64,000 nt of DNA from Deroplatys truncata (GCA_030765065.1 CM060977.1:94567795-94631794); one strand, 5' to 3'; counted from the first letter of the stretch, positions 11,499 to 23,047 are shown. Made by a program: numbers and translations. Notes: generated by a model not told the origin, from the sequence alone.

Positions 11499-12361
11499 CG
11501 AGGGCTGATCAACAAAGACTGAGACTGATTTTTTTTCACAGATGTTTATTGCTCCAATTCAATGTTTACATGATCTTTTTCAAAGTAGTCCCCTCCTACA
11601 TCAATGCACTTTTTATAGCATCTCTGCCAGTCCTTGAACACGTGCTGCAGACCATCCTTTGTCAGGTCCTTGAGAATCGCCTCAGTTTTCTTGAGCACTC
11701 TTCAGAGTTCTCAAATCGAACACCCCTAAGCTTTGCCTTTAGTGATGGGAATAAAAAAATCACAGGGTGCAAGATTGAGGCTATAAGGTGGATGTAGTAC
11801 ACAGGTAATGTTGAATCAAGCCAGAAACTGCATGACTTGATTTGCGACGAGAGGCCGTGCATTGTCATGATGAAGTCGCCACCCAGTCCGAGAAAGCTCT
11901 GGTCGTTTCTTTGCAATGTGCTTCCTTAGGGTAGCCAATACTGACGTGTAGTATGCTGCTGTAACAGTAGCGTGTGGTAAATCATTCCATTACAGTCAAA
12001 AAATATGATCACCATCGCTTTCCCTGCAGATGGAACAAATTTTGCCTTTTTTGCTATTGGAGAACCTGGCGATTTCCACACTGTGCTGGCTTGTTTTCCT
12101 TCAGGATCATAATGATGCAGCCATGACTCATCACCGGTGATAATCGATCTAAAAATGCATCACCTCCATTGTGTGGTATGCGAAATGCACGTAGGGTCTA
12201 CAAAATAGAGCATTACTACCAACATACCAATACGAGAGTGCTGCCGCCTACCAACATTATATATAAAAACCCGCTCTTTTCAAATATTTATGTTACAGAT
12301 ACAAAACTATCACGGAAGCTACAGGAAAAAATCAGTCTCAGTCTTTGTTGATCAGCCCTCG
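11499..12361 (-). mobile_element. mariner deletion derivative with perfect 36-base TIRs
   Basis: The termini at 11499-11534 and 12326-12361 are perfect inverted repeats, 36 bases beginning CGAGGGCTGATCAACAAAG. Both ends are flanked by TA (11497-11498 and 12362-12363). At 863 bases it is well below a full mariner. The minus strand keeps the first catalytic block (GDESW at 12122-12136) and decayed second and third blocks around 11750-11870. The N-terminal DNA-binding part is missing from the 12140-12325 side. The perfect TIRs suggest comparatively recent movement, probably helped by transposase made elsewhere. Confidence 0.92.
11680..12137 (-). pseudogene. mariner transposase catalytic fragment
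   Basis: On the minus strand the frame from 12137 reads GDESWLHHYDPEGK and then a VWKSPGSP-type segment, canonical for the first catalytic Asp of mariners. A degraded HDNARP-equivalent region lies near 11870, and FPSLKAKLRGVRF (11718-11756) is the conserved stretch after the third catalytic residue. Frames change between these blocks, and no DNA-binding domain precedes them. Confidence 0.8.
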
Positions 12362-12479
12362 TATTAATAACCTAAGGGCTACATAGTTTTCACATAATAC
12401 ATAAATCCTTAACATACACAACAAAATGGAAGTGAAGCTGGTAAATATAAGGATTCCACACTCCTATGCTTCCAAAGTA

Positions 12480-12590
12480 ATTGAAGTTATTTTTGGGAAT
12501 TGAATACCAATCTTAGTATATAAGCTCAGCATCTTACAAATGCAACCCAAAGATTTTCTACCCCAAACTACGATTTACATTGAAGAATCT
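12480..12590 (+). repeat. DR1 short forward fragment
   Basis: Blocks AATACCAATCTTAGTAT, CAGCATCTTACAAATGC and ACCCCAAACTACGATTTAC match the DR1 centre. It ends against the reverse fragment that follows. Confidence 0.6.
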
Positions 12591-12925
12591 ACATTTTGTG
12601 TGTACTAAGACTGTCTATTTCTAACAGATATACAAATTCATTCTAAATGAAGACAGTTTGATAGCCTATTCTCAGAAAACTCAATCTATACTTTACTTAT
12701 AATGCAAATATCTTAGACTTATAATATTTTAATCAAGATCATTAGAACCATTCTTCCGAAAATCAAAAGTAAGCAATTTTTTCCCGTACAGAGAGTAATT
12801 TGGAATACGAGATTTTCTAGAATATCCTCGTATCTCTTTCGTGTAAGACGCTGAACTTAAATACCAAGTTTGATGTTCAACGAATCTTTCATATTTGAGT
12901 TATTCTCCTTACAGACACAAAGTTA
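12590..12925 (-). repeat. DR1 fragment, reverse
   Basis: Starts ATTTTGTGTGTACTAAGAC and ends near TTACAGACACAAAGTTA. It is the 5' two thirds of a unit in reverse, meeting the forward fragment at 12590 in an inverted join like those at 2509 and 54980. Confidence 0.65.
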
Positions 12926-12929
12926 TACA

Positions 12930-14365
12930 TACACATGATTTTCTCTACCAGCTAGTCTTTATTAATGAGTATACAAACTATTCTTACTAAAGCCTTATTT
13001 GTCTATCTGCTTAATTTTTATCTAAATAAACCTTTGTAAAAATATGTACATTACGCAAATCGTTATAGATACAAAGGGAATAGGTATAATCAGATGTTTT
13101 AACGCTATATATTTGCTTTAAAATTCCATACCGTTTCCATATTATCACGAGAAACAACCAAATGTTGATAGGAATTTAAAAGAATGACAAAGTAATGAGA
13201 AATCGGAACCATTAATAACAGATATCTGTGCATATGCCACAAAAGGTTATTTGAAATAAATTGGGCGCTTATCAGTTACAAATACAAGATTTTACAAAAT
13301 TCCTTCAAAACGAAGATGACTTCGCAGGCTATTCCCAGAAAATTCAAGATATACGTTTTATTTGTCATGCAAATATCTTTAATAAATGGTATTTTAATAA
13401 AAACCGTTACAGCCTTTTTATAAAATCAAAAATTTGTTAAAATGTTCCACGTAAAGAGTAGTTGGGGTTGGAGGCTTTTCTTTACAATCTTTTTGTGTCG
13501 CATCTTTGGAAGGTACTGAACTTAAATACTTCGTTCACACAAACACCGTCACGCACTGACCTTTTTTTGTATTCGGGGGACCTTAAAATATGCAATCCCG
13601 GTGAATTTTGTGGGTTGTTGGGTGGAATGGACTACCTTCTCTACCTACTATGTACATAGTAGAGAAAGTAAAAGTGATTATTCTTGGACTCGGGGAGCCT
13701 CAAAATTTCGTATGAAACATTGGCATCGGAATTTTGGGTGAAATACAATAGATATTTCCTGTATTTGGACTGAATGGTGAAGCGATACCGATCCAGGAAT
13801 GAGGACATGGTATCAATGCCACACGAGGGGCCCCCCCTCCGGCAGGAAGGGATGAGGTGAAGGGAGACACCGGGAGGCCGGAACCGGGAGTGACGTCACA
13901 GCGATAATAGGGTCCCTACAGTTTCCAGATATGGATGCCTAGGTTGTCGAATAGGGAGGCCGGGTACATCGCCCCACGGACTCCAACGCCCCTAGGGGGC
14001 GATCCTTACACCCTGGAAACCAGCCGAAGGTCAAGGGACGGAGAGCGTTTACAGGAGCGTACTTTTTCCCTCCACGCTCCACCGAAACACCATCGCGACA
14101 CCTTCAATCCTAAAATAGACCAAAGGGGTGAAGGATGAATGAAATGATTAATGAAATGAAATGGAAGGATAGGACACTCTGGGATGACAGAAAGCACTCT
14201 AGCATTTGCCTGACGAACCGGGAAAACCTCAGAAACGAACCATGGTTCAGAATGGGCGATCGTCGAGGTCGAACTACGGACCTCCTGAATGCAGGCCACA
14301 GACGTTACCGTCTTAGCCATCCCATTGTGTTACTTCCTCTATTTACTATAGCAGAGAAAGTAAAA
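12930..14365 (-). repeat. DR1 dispersed repeat with SINE insertion
   Basis: A reverse copy from ATTTTCTCTACCAGCTAG to CATAGTAGAGAAAGTAAAAG near 13667. A second 5' section follows from 13680, interrupted by a SINE at about 13750-14330, and ends ATAGCAGAGAAAGTAAAAAG near 14362. The doubled 5' end resembles the arrangement at 6480-6615. Confidence 0.75.
13750..14330 (-). repeat. tRNA-derived SINE, family S1
   Basis: On the minus strand the head reads GGGATGGCTAAGACGGTAAC (A-box-like) and then GTAGTTCGACCTC (B box), between about 14325 and 14255. The S1 body, with TCCTCATTCCATT-type and GACACTAGAGG-type blocks, is partly preserved. The tail toward 13800 is GC-rich (GAGGGGCCCCCCCTCCGGCAGG on the + strand). 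The copy sits inside a reverse DR1 unit. SINEs are copied by LINE reverse transcriptases. Confidence 0.65.
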
Positions 14366-14990
14366 AGGAAACTTTGTTAAGACGAGAAAAGCTCTACTCA
14401 TCTCGCATAGCCATTATTTCATCACGCTCGCTGGTTGCTTAAATGTGGAACTGTATTTCATGAAAGCATAAGAAATGCATGAGAAAACAGCGAGTGGGAT
14501 TTCTTAAACGCCATGTCGTTACACTAGGCGCATAGTGAAGCAACAGGAAAGGTTAAACATTATGTTACGCTATGCAGTGCATGCGAATGGAATTTTAATA
14601 TGGAAATCCAGAACACTTCGTAATTAGATAAAAGACGAGGGTACAGTTGAAAACAGTAGCGGCCACTTTTTAACTAGGTTTTTTGTTATGTTCTCTCCGT
14701 TATGTCTTGTCCTTTTGCTTCTGCTTCTTTGCAACATACTCATTTTTGCTTCATATTCCCATTCTTTCTCTCTCGCTACGGCTCTCTACCCACGTAGTGT
14801 CGTTTATTTTAAATACCGCTTATTTAGAATACCACTGCATCAGTTCCCTCTATTTCAGCACATTGTTTAAGTGCTAAATACGATGTGCAGATTAATCTGG
14901 TTGGTGGGGTGTGGCTAGCATAGCTGGGTGCTCTATCAGCCTGTGGATTAGGATGGGGAGGGCCCAGGTTTAATAATCGGTAGTACACTT
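14366..14990. other. Intergenic, no gene seen
   Basis: A pyrimidine-rich stretch at 14690-14800 gives overlapping hydrophobic open frames with no domain content. Nothing else is supported. Confidence 0.4.
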
Positions 14991-14994
14991 CACC

Positions 14995-15420
14995 CAAACC
15001 GAGCGAGATCACTCCGCGGTAACGTGTGAGGCGTGCATTCGGTTACCATCAACCGTCCACTCTGACCTTGGTTTTTGCGCGGTTTTACTGGTCTTTAGGC
15101 GAATCTGGGGTGGTTTATCATCTACCACAATTTCTTTTCCATCAGTTTCCTTTCATTCCGATCCCTCTCATCTTTCAGGTGTGCTTCTAGGTTTCGTGGC
15201 GCGGATTTCTTAAAGTAAAGAGTACTCCCCATGGACACTAGATGGCTGCTGGGTCGACGGCTCTTCATAGCCATCTCTAAGCAGCTCTAGCGGGAGGGGG
15301 CAGGTCTCTAGCCTAAAAATGTTAGCGACTTCCACGACCTTCAACCCTTCCTCCTGGAGGTTGGTAGCCACAATAGATCTATGTAGATTGCAGTGCGCTA
15401 GGTTCCATCCACGTTAAATA
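14995..15420 (+). repeat. tRNA-derived SINE, family S1
   Basis: The head GATCACTCCGCGGTAACGTG is followed by the S1 core (CGCGGTTTTACTGGTCTTTAG, TTCTTTTCCATCAG) and body blocks CTCCCCATGGACACTAGATG and GTCGACGGCTCTTCATAG. The B box is damaged (TTACCATCAACC). Confidence 0.7.
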
Positions 15421-15699
15421 CTTATATCTGTATTTATATCATGGAATCTTGTGGATATAATGCACAGTGGCTTATGTTGGTAGGGAAATACTATACCACC
15501 ATGGCCGCTCCCTTACTTGGTTATAGCACTCAACTAAATGTTTGTCTCACTCCTTAACCGGTGTTCATGAGTTATGTTTGAGTGCCAGACTTTTGACATC
15601 AAACCAATACGAGACGGACTCATCAAAAGGCTGAATCGTATCTTCCAGCCTCTGAAATGTTTCCATATCCTCCCCTTTCGCCGCTCACCTAGACCAGAC

Positions 15700-16165
15700 C
15701 TTTGCTCATAGGTCATTTTCGGTCATGAATTCAAACCAATAAGGGAGTACCGAAGTAATGGGGAAGTCCTTGTTTGTATTCCGTCGACCGCCCATTCTGT
15801 TCTTGGGTTTTTGGTAATTTATAGTGGTTGTTAGGCAAATAGTAGGGTGGTTCCTCATCTGCCATGATTTGTTTCCCATATTTCCCTTTCATTTTGCTTC
15901 CTTTTTTAGCTTTAAGGTGTGCCAATTTCTTGTAAGGCGGTGCCGGGCAGATGGGTGGATGGTTGCTGCAAGGAATGAGTATTTATCGTGCGCACTAGAG
16001 ACCTGCTTGATTAACGGGTCGCTCATCGGACTCTCTAGGCAGCTCACACTAGATTCCGCGCGTCTCTGTAGCCTGGAGTCTCCTGTGGTTCTCTCACTTC
16101 ATCCCTTCCTTCTGTGGGATGGTAGCTCCAATAGATGACGTAGTTCGTCATGCCTGAGGTATCAC
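15700..16165 (+). repeat. tRNA-derived SINE, family S1
   Basis: The core blocks CATTCTGTTCTTGGG and GTTTCCCATATTTCCCTTTC and the body blocks GGTGCCGGGCAGATGG and GCACTAGAGACCTGC follow the S1 order. Only a degenerate head precedes them. It lies about 280 bases downstream of another S1 copy in the same direction. Confidence 0.65.
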
Positions 16166-16267
16166 TCTCCGTTGTATACCCTATACCAATGAGATTCGCT
16201 TACGCAGGGCTGGTGTGGTAAGGAGTTTGTGGGAACATTAAATAAAGAAAAGCTCTACGGAGGAAAT

Positions 16268-16545
16268 CGAGAGGGTTGGCACCGCGGTAACATATGCGAG
16301 TCGCATTCGGGAAATCCCGGGTTCAAACCGCCGGAGCCGACAAATCTGACCAAAGTTGTTTTCGCGGTTTTCCTTGGTCGATAGGCAAATGCTGGGTTGG
16401 GTAATTTAATCCGCTAATTTTCCTATAATCCATTTCATCACTACAATTTCATTTCATTCTTCTTCACCGCCGTACCAGGCATTGGGCTGATGACCCATCC
16501 TGAATATGCTATGACCCAGAGTTTGCTTGCTCTTCGATGTTATCG
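16268..16545 (+). repeat. tRNA-derived SINE, short core type
   Basis: The head is well preserved: TTGGCACCGCGGTAACATAT (A-box side) and CCCGGGTTCAAACCGCC (B box). The core TTTTCGCGGTTTTCCTTGG and the block AGGCAAATGCTGGGTTGG follow. The tail ends ATTGGGCTGATGACCC, unlike S1, so this is a different family or a recombinant. Confidence 0.7.
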
Positions 16546-16559
16546 TCCATGGTTTAGGC

Positions 16560-16812
16560 GTACCATACTAGTCTCTAGTTTCCGAGGTCGCGGATGATGA
16601 TTAGGGATGGTGATGAACTTTTTTCGGGCGTAAAACTCCTTACCATGACTTTCTTCGGAAGCGAAGTAAAGTCTAGGGTACCTTGTCGTAGATTTACGGC
16701 ACGTAAAAGAACCTCAAGCCTGATAAAGAGCCTTCTGAGTAAAATTACCGTTCTCCCACTCCAAATATAGAATGGTACGCTAAGGGGCACAGCAGTTAAA
16801 GAACATCCATAT
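16560..16812 (+). repeat. Val-tRNA-like SINE
   Basis: CTAGTCTCTAGTTTCCGAGG to about 16812, with the diagnostic blocks TTTTTTCGGGCGTAAAACTCC, GTCGTAGATTTACGGCACG and TAAAATTACCG shared with 2042 and 18425. The B box is replaced by a GATGATTAGGGATGG stretch, so promoter function is probably lost. Confidence 0.75.
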
Positions 16813-16859
16813 ATAAAACTCAATTTATTTTTGCTCCCAGAGAGGCTACTGACCCAAGG

Positions 16860-17770
16860 CATTGACCTGTAAGTCTTCGTGGGTGTACGTCCTGCAATTG
16901 CGCTAATCTATTAAGACTATAGAGGAAACCAGAAGAATCTTCACGTTTACTGTACTGACTATAGATGATTATTTTAATTATTATAGTTATTTAATATTTT
17001 TTCTCTCTAGTTGCATCTACTTTCTCTATTGAGCATTAATTTTCAATATTTATATATAATATTCGCATATGTTGCCATTTCATTAATATCTCTGAAATAA
17101 AACACACGAGTACTCCGTTAACAAGTGCGCATAAATGAAAATGAATTATAACTGTATAAAATAAAACAGCGAGTGAAAGTGCAGCTTCATAGAGACTGTA
17201 AAACCGTGCACTCTGTTCTTATTTATTGATTATTCATAGTTGGTAATGGATATTAGTTATAACTAATTAATACTAAATAATTGTACGACTGATGCTAAAT
17301 AAATGAATGCATAAACTGTGTATTTGAATTTGTATGTGAAGCAGATACAGAGCTAGAGAGAAATAAAGTATTCTATAAATGACGCAGGCAGCCATATTTT
17401 TGTGTGTGCAATATTCTCTCTGGCATATTAACAGCGTATTCCATTTAGGTTTGCTTCACTTTGACGTAAAAGTGGCTGCTCCACTAAATTAAGTAAACGT
17501 ATAAAGAAACATAAAGACTGAGAGAGTGGCCAACAGCCTCCCTTTGACTTTGACGGGGGCCTAAATAGCTCGGCGCCTCTACCATGTTCACTCGCGACGG
17601 ACTGAGTGGCCTTTGATGGCTAGGACGTCTGACTGCTCCTAAAATTGCTTTTCTTTTCATAATGCAAATGAGCAACTGCTCATTTCAGTTGCTAATTAAT
17701 GTTATAGTAAAGCAAGTATATTTCTAGTTACAGGTCCTTTAAGGGGAGACCAAATGTAGAAAACTGCCAA
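16860..17770. other. Intergenic, no gene seen
   Basis: AT-rich unique-looking sequence. A short GC-richer block at 17510-17640 is unassigned. No coding region or known repeat is supported. Confidence 0.4.
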
Positions 17771-18424
17771 AAAATCTTGTGTTACATTCACATGGCCTTC
17801 TTTACCCTCAATCACTTATTAGTGGGTATAAAAATTATTATTACGAATTTTTTTCCCTATCGAATTCCTTTTAAATGTCTTCATTGCACATTTCGTCATA
17901 GATATAAAGCTAACAGCGATAGTCAAATGTTTAAGAACCCAACGCTATATGCTGGTCTTAAAATTCTTTCCATTACATTCCCCAAAACAACTGAAAATCG
18001 ACAGGACTTAAAAGAATGGCTATGTATTGAACAATTCGAACCATTAATAACGGATATCTCGAAAATTGCTGATGCCACAAAAAAGTTATTTGAAACAAGT
18101 TGCGTTTTTGTCTATCGCTTGACATTTACCAATTGTTAAAGATTACACAAAATTCCTTCCGGATGAGGACTTCACAAGCTCTTCTGAGAAAATTCCAGAT
18201 ATGCATTTTATTTGTTATATAAACATATTTAATATAATATGGTATTTAAATAAAAATCGTTAGAGCAGTTTTTTAGAAAATCAAAGATTTAAAAGGTGTT
18301 CCATATAAAGAGTAGTTGGGTTGGTGATTTTCATGAATCATTTCATGTCGTATTTTTGGAAGATGCTGATCTAAATACTAAGTTTGGTGTTTATCCAGCT
18401 TTTCAAACTTGTTTAGTACTTATC

Positions 18425-18727
18425 CAAATATATTTTTGTTATCCTTCGTAGTGTAGTAGTTACTATGTCAGCCTCTAGTTCCCGAGGTCGCGGGTTCAAA
18501 CCCGGTGGAAGGCGATGGATTTTTTTCAGCGTAAAAGTCCTTAGCATGGCTTCTTTCGGGAGGGAAGTAAACACGGTGGTCCCATGTCATAGATTTACGG
18601 CACGCAAAAGAAACTCAAGCGTGATAAAGAGGCCTTTAAGCAAATTTACCGATTTTTCACATCCAATATAGGATGGGACGCTAAGGATCACAGCAGTTAA
18701 AGAGCGTGCATAAATAAAACTCCATTT
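18425..18727 (+). repeat. Val-tRNA-like SINE, full head
   Basis: The head TAGTGTAGTAGTTACTATG and B box CGGGTTCAAACCCGGTGG resemble a valine tRNA internal promoter. The body reads GGCGATGGATTTTTTTCAGC to GCAAATTTACCG. Flanking DR1 blocks TTATCCAGCTTTTC and TTTAATCCAACTTTTC suggest an imperfect target duplication. This is the most complete of the three copies. Confidence 0.8.
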
Positions 18728-18883
18728 AATCCAACTTTTCGTTTTTTTAGTTACACTGTTCACAAGCACACACACGCACATTTTTATAAAAATCTATTTT
18801 GGATTCGTGGGGGCTCAAAACATTTATTTCAGTGAAATCTCAGTATCCAATTTTTGTGTGGAATGCAATAACTTATCTGCCTA

Positions 18884-20159
18884 TAGGGTCTTTCAACAAG
18901 AGTGTTGTAACTCTGAACTTAAATAAAACATGTTCTATAAATGATAGAGGTATATTTCTTTTGTTATTTTGGAACATAATTAATGTCATATCGTGTGGAA
19001 GAGAACATTAGTTAAGTGACCGCCGCGACTTCGTTGGGTTGCGCGTATACGGTTGACAGAAGAACGTAAATTAGGTCCAAATTCACGAATAACACGCGTG
19101 ATGTTATTCATAAGATCATTTACTGTTTCTGGCTGGTTGACATACACTCGAGATTTAACATAACCCCACAAGAAATAATCCAACGGCGTTAAATCACATG
19201 ACCTCGAGGGCCAGTTAACATCACCACCACGGGAATTGATGAAACCTCTGAACTTCTCCTTCAAAAGATCGATTGTTTTGAGAGCAATATGACATGTGGC
19301 ACCATCTTGCCACAGATGTTTCTGAGATCCATACCATCCAATTGAGGCCAAACATAGTTCCTTATATGAGCCCGGTATCTTTCTCCATTGACATTTTAGC
19401 TTCTCCATCTTGGAAAAAATATGGACCAATGATTCCACCATACCAAAATCCACACTACACAGTAACCTTTAGGGGATGAAGTGGTCGTTCTTGAATCTGC
19501 ATTGGTTTGCAATTGCTCGAATAGCGGCAATTTTGTTTGTTAGCACAACCATCCATCCAAAAATGGGCTTCGTCGCTGAAAATGATTTTTCGACAAAAAT
19601 GCGGGTCAGCTTTCAATTACTCCATAGCCCAGTCAGCGAATACATGGCGCAACCTATGGTCGTTGGGGCTTTATTTCTTGAGTTAAAACCATTTTGTAAG
19701 CTTGAAACTTCAAGTTCAGATACAAAATTCGCCAAGTTGTGGCCGGCGAAAGTCCCAATTCTTGCGCTCGACGAGCAATTGATTTGTTTCCGTTCTCGCG
19801 TGCACTCTCACGAACGACGCCTATGTTTTCGTTGGAGCGCTTACGTCGATTACGTGCAGGCGTTCTTTGATCCTATCAGAACCACTTCTTTCAAATTTAT
19901 CGATCAAACGCCGAATCGTTCTCTTGCAGGTACGATTATGCACACCGTAATCTTCACGCAATACACGGAAATTTTGGCGAATAGATGATCCATTTTGATA
20001 ATACATTTTCACAATTTCTACACGTTGCTGAATGCTGTAAGGTTCCATGGTTATTTGTCAATAACAAATATAACCACATGAATAAAATGTCTGCTGTAAC
20101 TCAATAACAACGGCAGCTATCACATGTTAAAGATAGGACACTCTGGTTGAAAGATCGTT
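18884..20159 (-). mobile_element. mariner/Tc1-superfamily transposon nested in DR1
   Basis: The ends match as inverted repeats: left TAGGGTCTTTCAACAAGAG, right (reversed) AACGATCTTTCAACCAGAG. TA flanks both sides (18882-18883 and 20160-20161). Excising 18884-20159 with one TA restores the DR1 block CTACTATGTACGTGGTAGAG, so the insertion point is precise. The TIRs are short (about 24 bases), unlike the ~100-base TIRs of the elements at 25008 and 40766. Confidence 0.92.
18986..20048 (-). pseudogene. Transposase with paired N-terminal HTH, broken
   Basis: It begins at 20048 with MEPYSIQQRVEIVKMYYQNG, the helix-turn-helix start of a large arthropod transposase group. The first open part ends at 19821, after the KRTIRRLIDKFERSG segment. 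A middle portion is out of frame. The catalytic end is open again at 19453-18986, with QDGATCHIA (second acidic residue) and WPSRSCDLTPLDYFLWGY (third block). The first catalytic Asp would fall in the disrupted middle near 19500-19570. At least one frameshift makes it nonfunctional. Confidence 0.85.
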
Positions 20160-20282
20160 TACTATGTACGTGGTAGAGAAAGTAAAAATTGACATGCAGT
20201 CTATGTAGTCTGATAAATCAGAATCGATAACATTTCAGTGATGTAGAGACTATATACTTTAAATGTATTTTTAAAAATATGA

Positions 20283-21018
20283 TATATTACACTCACATGA
20301 CTTTCTCTACTCTTGTATAAACTAGTTTTATAAATGCTTATTCTCCATCTACTTCATGTTATTCGAGATAAAGGTTTGCAGAAATTATCTTATTGCTAAT
20401 TGTCTTGTAGGTACAAGGAAATATGATAGCCTTAAGCGATAGTCATATCTGTTAACAGCTGATTTCTATGTGGAACGTTTCATTCTCTTTGTATGTCCAG
20501 GACATTAAAAATGAATAAAGAATACTCATTTGAGAAAAAGTATAAGTATGGGCAAAATTCAAACAAATAACAAGGCATACTTCGGAAATAGTTCATTGGA
20601 AAACAAATTTATGTTTATCAATTATGCAAAAGTCATTCAGAAAGAAGAGGAATTTGGGGAACATTCCCAGACAATTCAAGATATTTATTTTATTTGTCAT
20701 GAAAGTATATTAAATATACGATATTTTAATCAAAATCCGTAGAACTATTTTGGAGAAAACCAAAATTTTCGAGAAATGTTCCAAATAAGGGGTAGTCTGG
20801 GATGGGGAATTTTCTTTAAAATCTTCGTGTCGCATCTTTGAAAGATACTGAACCAAAATATCAACTTTGGTATTTATTTTATTTTCATATTTGTGTTTTG
20901 CTGTTTACAGACGTACGGACTTTATCTAAAAGTGCTTTCTTGGATATGGGGGCCTCAAAACATGTATTTGCAGTGAAATCTCGGTATCGAATTTAGTAGA
21001 GAAAGTAAAAATGCTACT
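20283..21018 (-). repeat. DR1 dispersed repeat, subfamily B
   Basis: A reverse copy from CACATGACTTTCTCTACTCTTG to TTTAGTAGAGAAAGTAAAAATG. Subfamily B has CTCTTGTACAAACTA at the 3' side and GGACATNNAAA- and AAGGAATATCTCGG-type blocks in place of the A sequence. Confidence 0.8.
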
Positions 21019-21114
21019 GCATCTGCCATTTGTGCTGTGAATTCTGCACGACTTCACAGGAAAATATCTGATATGATACATTTACATGACTTTCTACATG
21101 TACAATATTTATCG

Positions 21115-21310
21115 AGCAAGGTGCTCCACAGTAAGATGTGAGGCTGCATTGTGAGATCGCGGGTACGATCCCAGCGACCACCTACTCAGATCTATGCGTT
21201 TATTGTGGATTCCCCCGGTTGCAGGCGAATGCTCGGGTGGTTCATCCTCTTCTACGACTTTCATGTGCAATGTTTCCCATATCCTGATGTAGTTATTGAC
21301 GGAAGATATA
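21115..21310 (+). repeat. tRNA-derived SINE, short core type
   Basis: The head CGAGCAAGGTGCTCCACAGT, B box CGCGGGTACGATCCCAGC and core GATTCCCCCGGTTGCAGGC, followed by GAATGCTCGGGTGGTTCATC. It ends without the S1 body. Confidence 0.65.
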
Positions 21311-22290
21311 AGTAATTAAATAAAGAAATTATTGTAAGATAAATAAACAATCGAAAGAAATAATTTCCGTATATTAAATCATGTCATTAATAAGGTTGAG
21401 CTGAAAAGTTTTGCCCGAGAAACAGGTAATTACAAGGTCACGTTAGTGAAGTCCTTAGTATCAGCCAAAGTAGCGAACGCATTAGCTTAAACATTCCTGA
21501 AATTCTTTTAGTTTATATGTCATTACGTTTGCACTCACGTAAGCCAATTCTATAAATTAGAGAGGCAAAAGAAATTCTGAGAAAGTGAAAGGCTCAGATA
21601 GCAATAAAGTAAGAGGCGTGCATGAACGGGATTTGAAGTATTGACCCGGATGTAAAATGATGTTGGTGGGAGCAATTCTAATGTAGGCGGAGCTTAGGTA
21701 ATAAAGGCGTACAATTTTAGATCAGAGAGTTATTCTCGTACCGGCAACTCTACGTACTGCTCGTTTGACCTTTTAAGTGCCTAATGACGCCCATGTGTGA
21801 GTAAGATTTCGCGGCGATTGCGAGAGGTCTCGCCGGTAAGCATTTTAGCGACACATGGCAGGTCAATCTACTACATTCTTTTATTGCGGAAACAGGTATT
21901 TCACACGTAACTTTGATACTGTAGAAGTTAACATGTATAATAATTCACTTGTTACAATTTCAAGTGCTACAATTCATGATCAGTTTCATTCTTTTTCTTA
22001 AAACGGTCGGCAACTCACTTCCAAAGCTCAAATATTAGTTCACAATAAACCTCTCAGTCAATTAAAACTGGAGTGGTCTTTAAGAATACCTCACAATAGC
22101 ATGAGAGAAAAATCTCACCGGAGCACCTGACGCACGAGACAACAGAAGGAGTTACGAGATCACTGCAGCAGGATCAACAACAAACCAGGTAGTGTAAACG
22201 ACATCAATATTGACGACTATCATTCCTGCTTCAAACTGGCGCCTCATCGTGATGCAATAATCTTGTATCAACTTCCTCGTCACCTGTTTC
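21311..22290. other. Intergenic, no gene seen
   Basis: Unassigned sequence with no supported coding region or repeat. Confidence 0.4.
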
Positions 22291-22616
22291 AGGGTTGTAG
22301 GACCAGGTGACGGTAGTCGGCGGGTTGGACTGTCCGGTTGCTGTGCTCAATTACATCACGCAGACCAAGTAAGTCCCGCCGGAGGTTCGGTGGCTTGTAA
22401 GTGGGCCTGACGTCGTCGAATGCGCTGGGAAAAGGTTATGGAACCCGTGCATTCTTACGCCATCGTCAAGCAGATATGGTCGCCCTTCGGGTCTCTCCCA
22501 TCATTTGTCCATCCCTCTCACGGTAGAAGCAAAAAGGGACGTTGTGGCCTACTTGTGATATCCTGCCCGGTTGCGGGGACCCTCCGTTCATGTGTACCTT
22601 CACCTTTCCCCTATAG
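22290..22616 (+). repeat. SINE body, short core type
   Basis: CCTGTTTCAGGGTTGTAGGACCAGGTGACGG matches the body of the copy at 48305 (CATCTGTTTCATGATGGTAGGACTAGGCTACGG). Both continue into CGGCGGGTTG/CAGCAGGTTG and later CTTGTAAGTGGG/CTTTGTAGAAGG. The tRNA-like head is missing. Confidence 0.55.
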
Positions 22617-22617
22617 C

Positions 22618-23047
22618 ACTTATTACTTTCTCTACTACATATAGTAAGTAGAAGCAGCATTTGCATTCCACCCAAAAATTCGATATCGAGATTTCACCTG
22701 AAATACATCTTTTGAGGCAGCCTGAATCCAAAAAAGCAATTTTAGAAAAAAGCATTTGTGTGCGTGTAATTTTCCAATACTTATACTTTTCTCAAATGGG
22801 AATTCGTTATTCTTTTTTATGTCCTGGACATGCAAGAGAATGGAATGCTCCACATAGCAACCAGCTCTTAAAAGATTTGACTATCCTTTAAAACGTACCA
22901 TATTCCCCTTACACCTACAAGAAAAGCAGCAATAAGATTAATATCTCCATATCTCGATTAACATGAATTAGGTGGAGAATAAGCGGTTGTAAAAATAGTT
23001 CGTATAAAAGTAGAGAAAGTCATATGAGTGCAACACATCAGATTTTT
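22618..23047 (+). repeat. DR1 subfamily B, internally deleted
   Basis: It has the 5' end (TACTTTCTCTACTACATATAG) and the 3' end (GTAGAGAAAGTCATATGAG), but the middle is lost: GTGTGCGTGTA joins directly to ATTTTCCAATACTTATAC. Such short forms can still move in trans if DR1 is a mobile element. Confidence 0.75.

Larger units (their letters stand above)
17775..20190 (-). repeat. DR1 dispersed repeat carrying two insertions
   Basis: A reverse copy from CACATGGCCTTCTTTACCCTC to CGTGGTAGAGAAAGTAAAAA. It contains a Val-tRNA-like SINE at about 18425-18727 and a DDE transposon at 18884-20159. After removing both, DR1 order is continuous: TATCCAACTTTTCG, CACACACACGCACA, TGGAATGCAATA, CTACTATGTACG. Confidence 0.85.

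Noticed and set aside
14683..14877. Hydrophobic overlapping ORFs
   Set aside because: Two frames are open at once over a pyrimidine-rich tract, which explains the Leu/Phe-rich products.
19476..19988. 170-residue plus-strand ORF
   Set aside because: It lies opposite the broken transposase of the element at 18884 and has no domain of its own.
22288..22368. Apparent exon with a strong acceptor (CTGTTTCAG) and a GTAAGT donor
   Set aside because: The same sequence, with TTTCATGATGGTAGGACTAG, occurs in the SINE at 48305, so it is SINE body.
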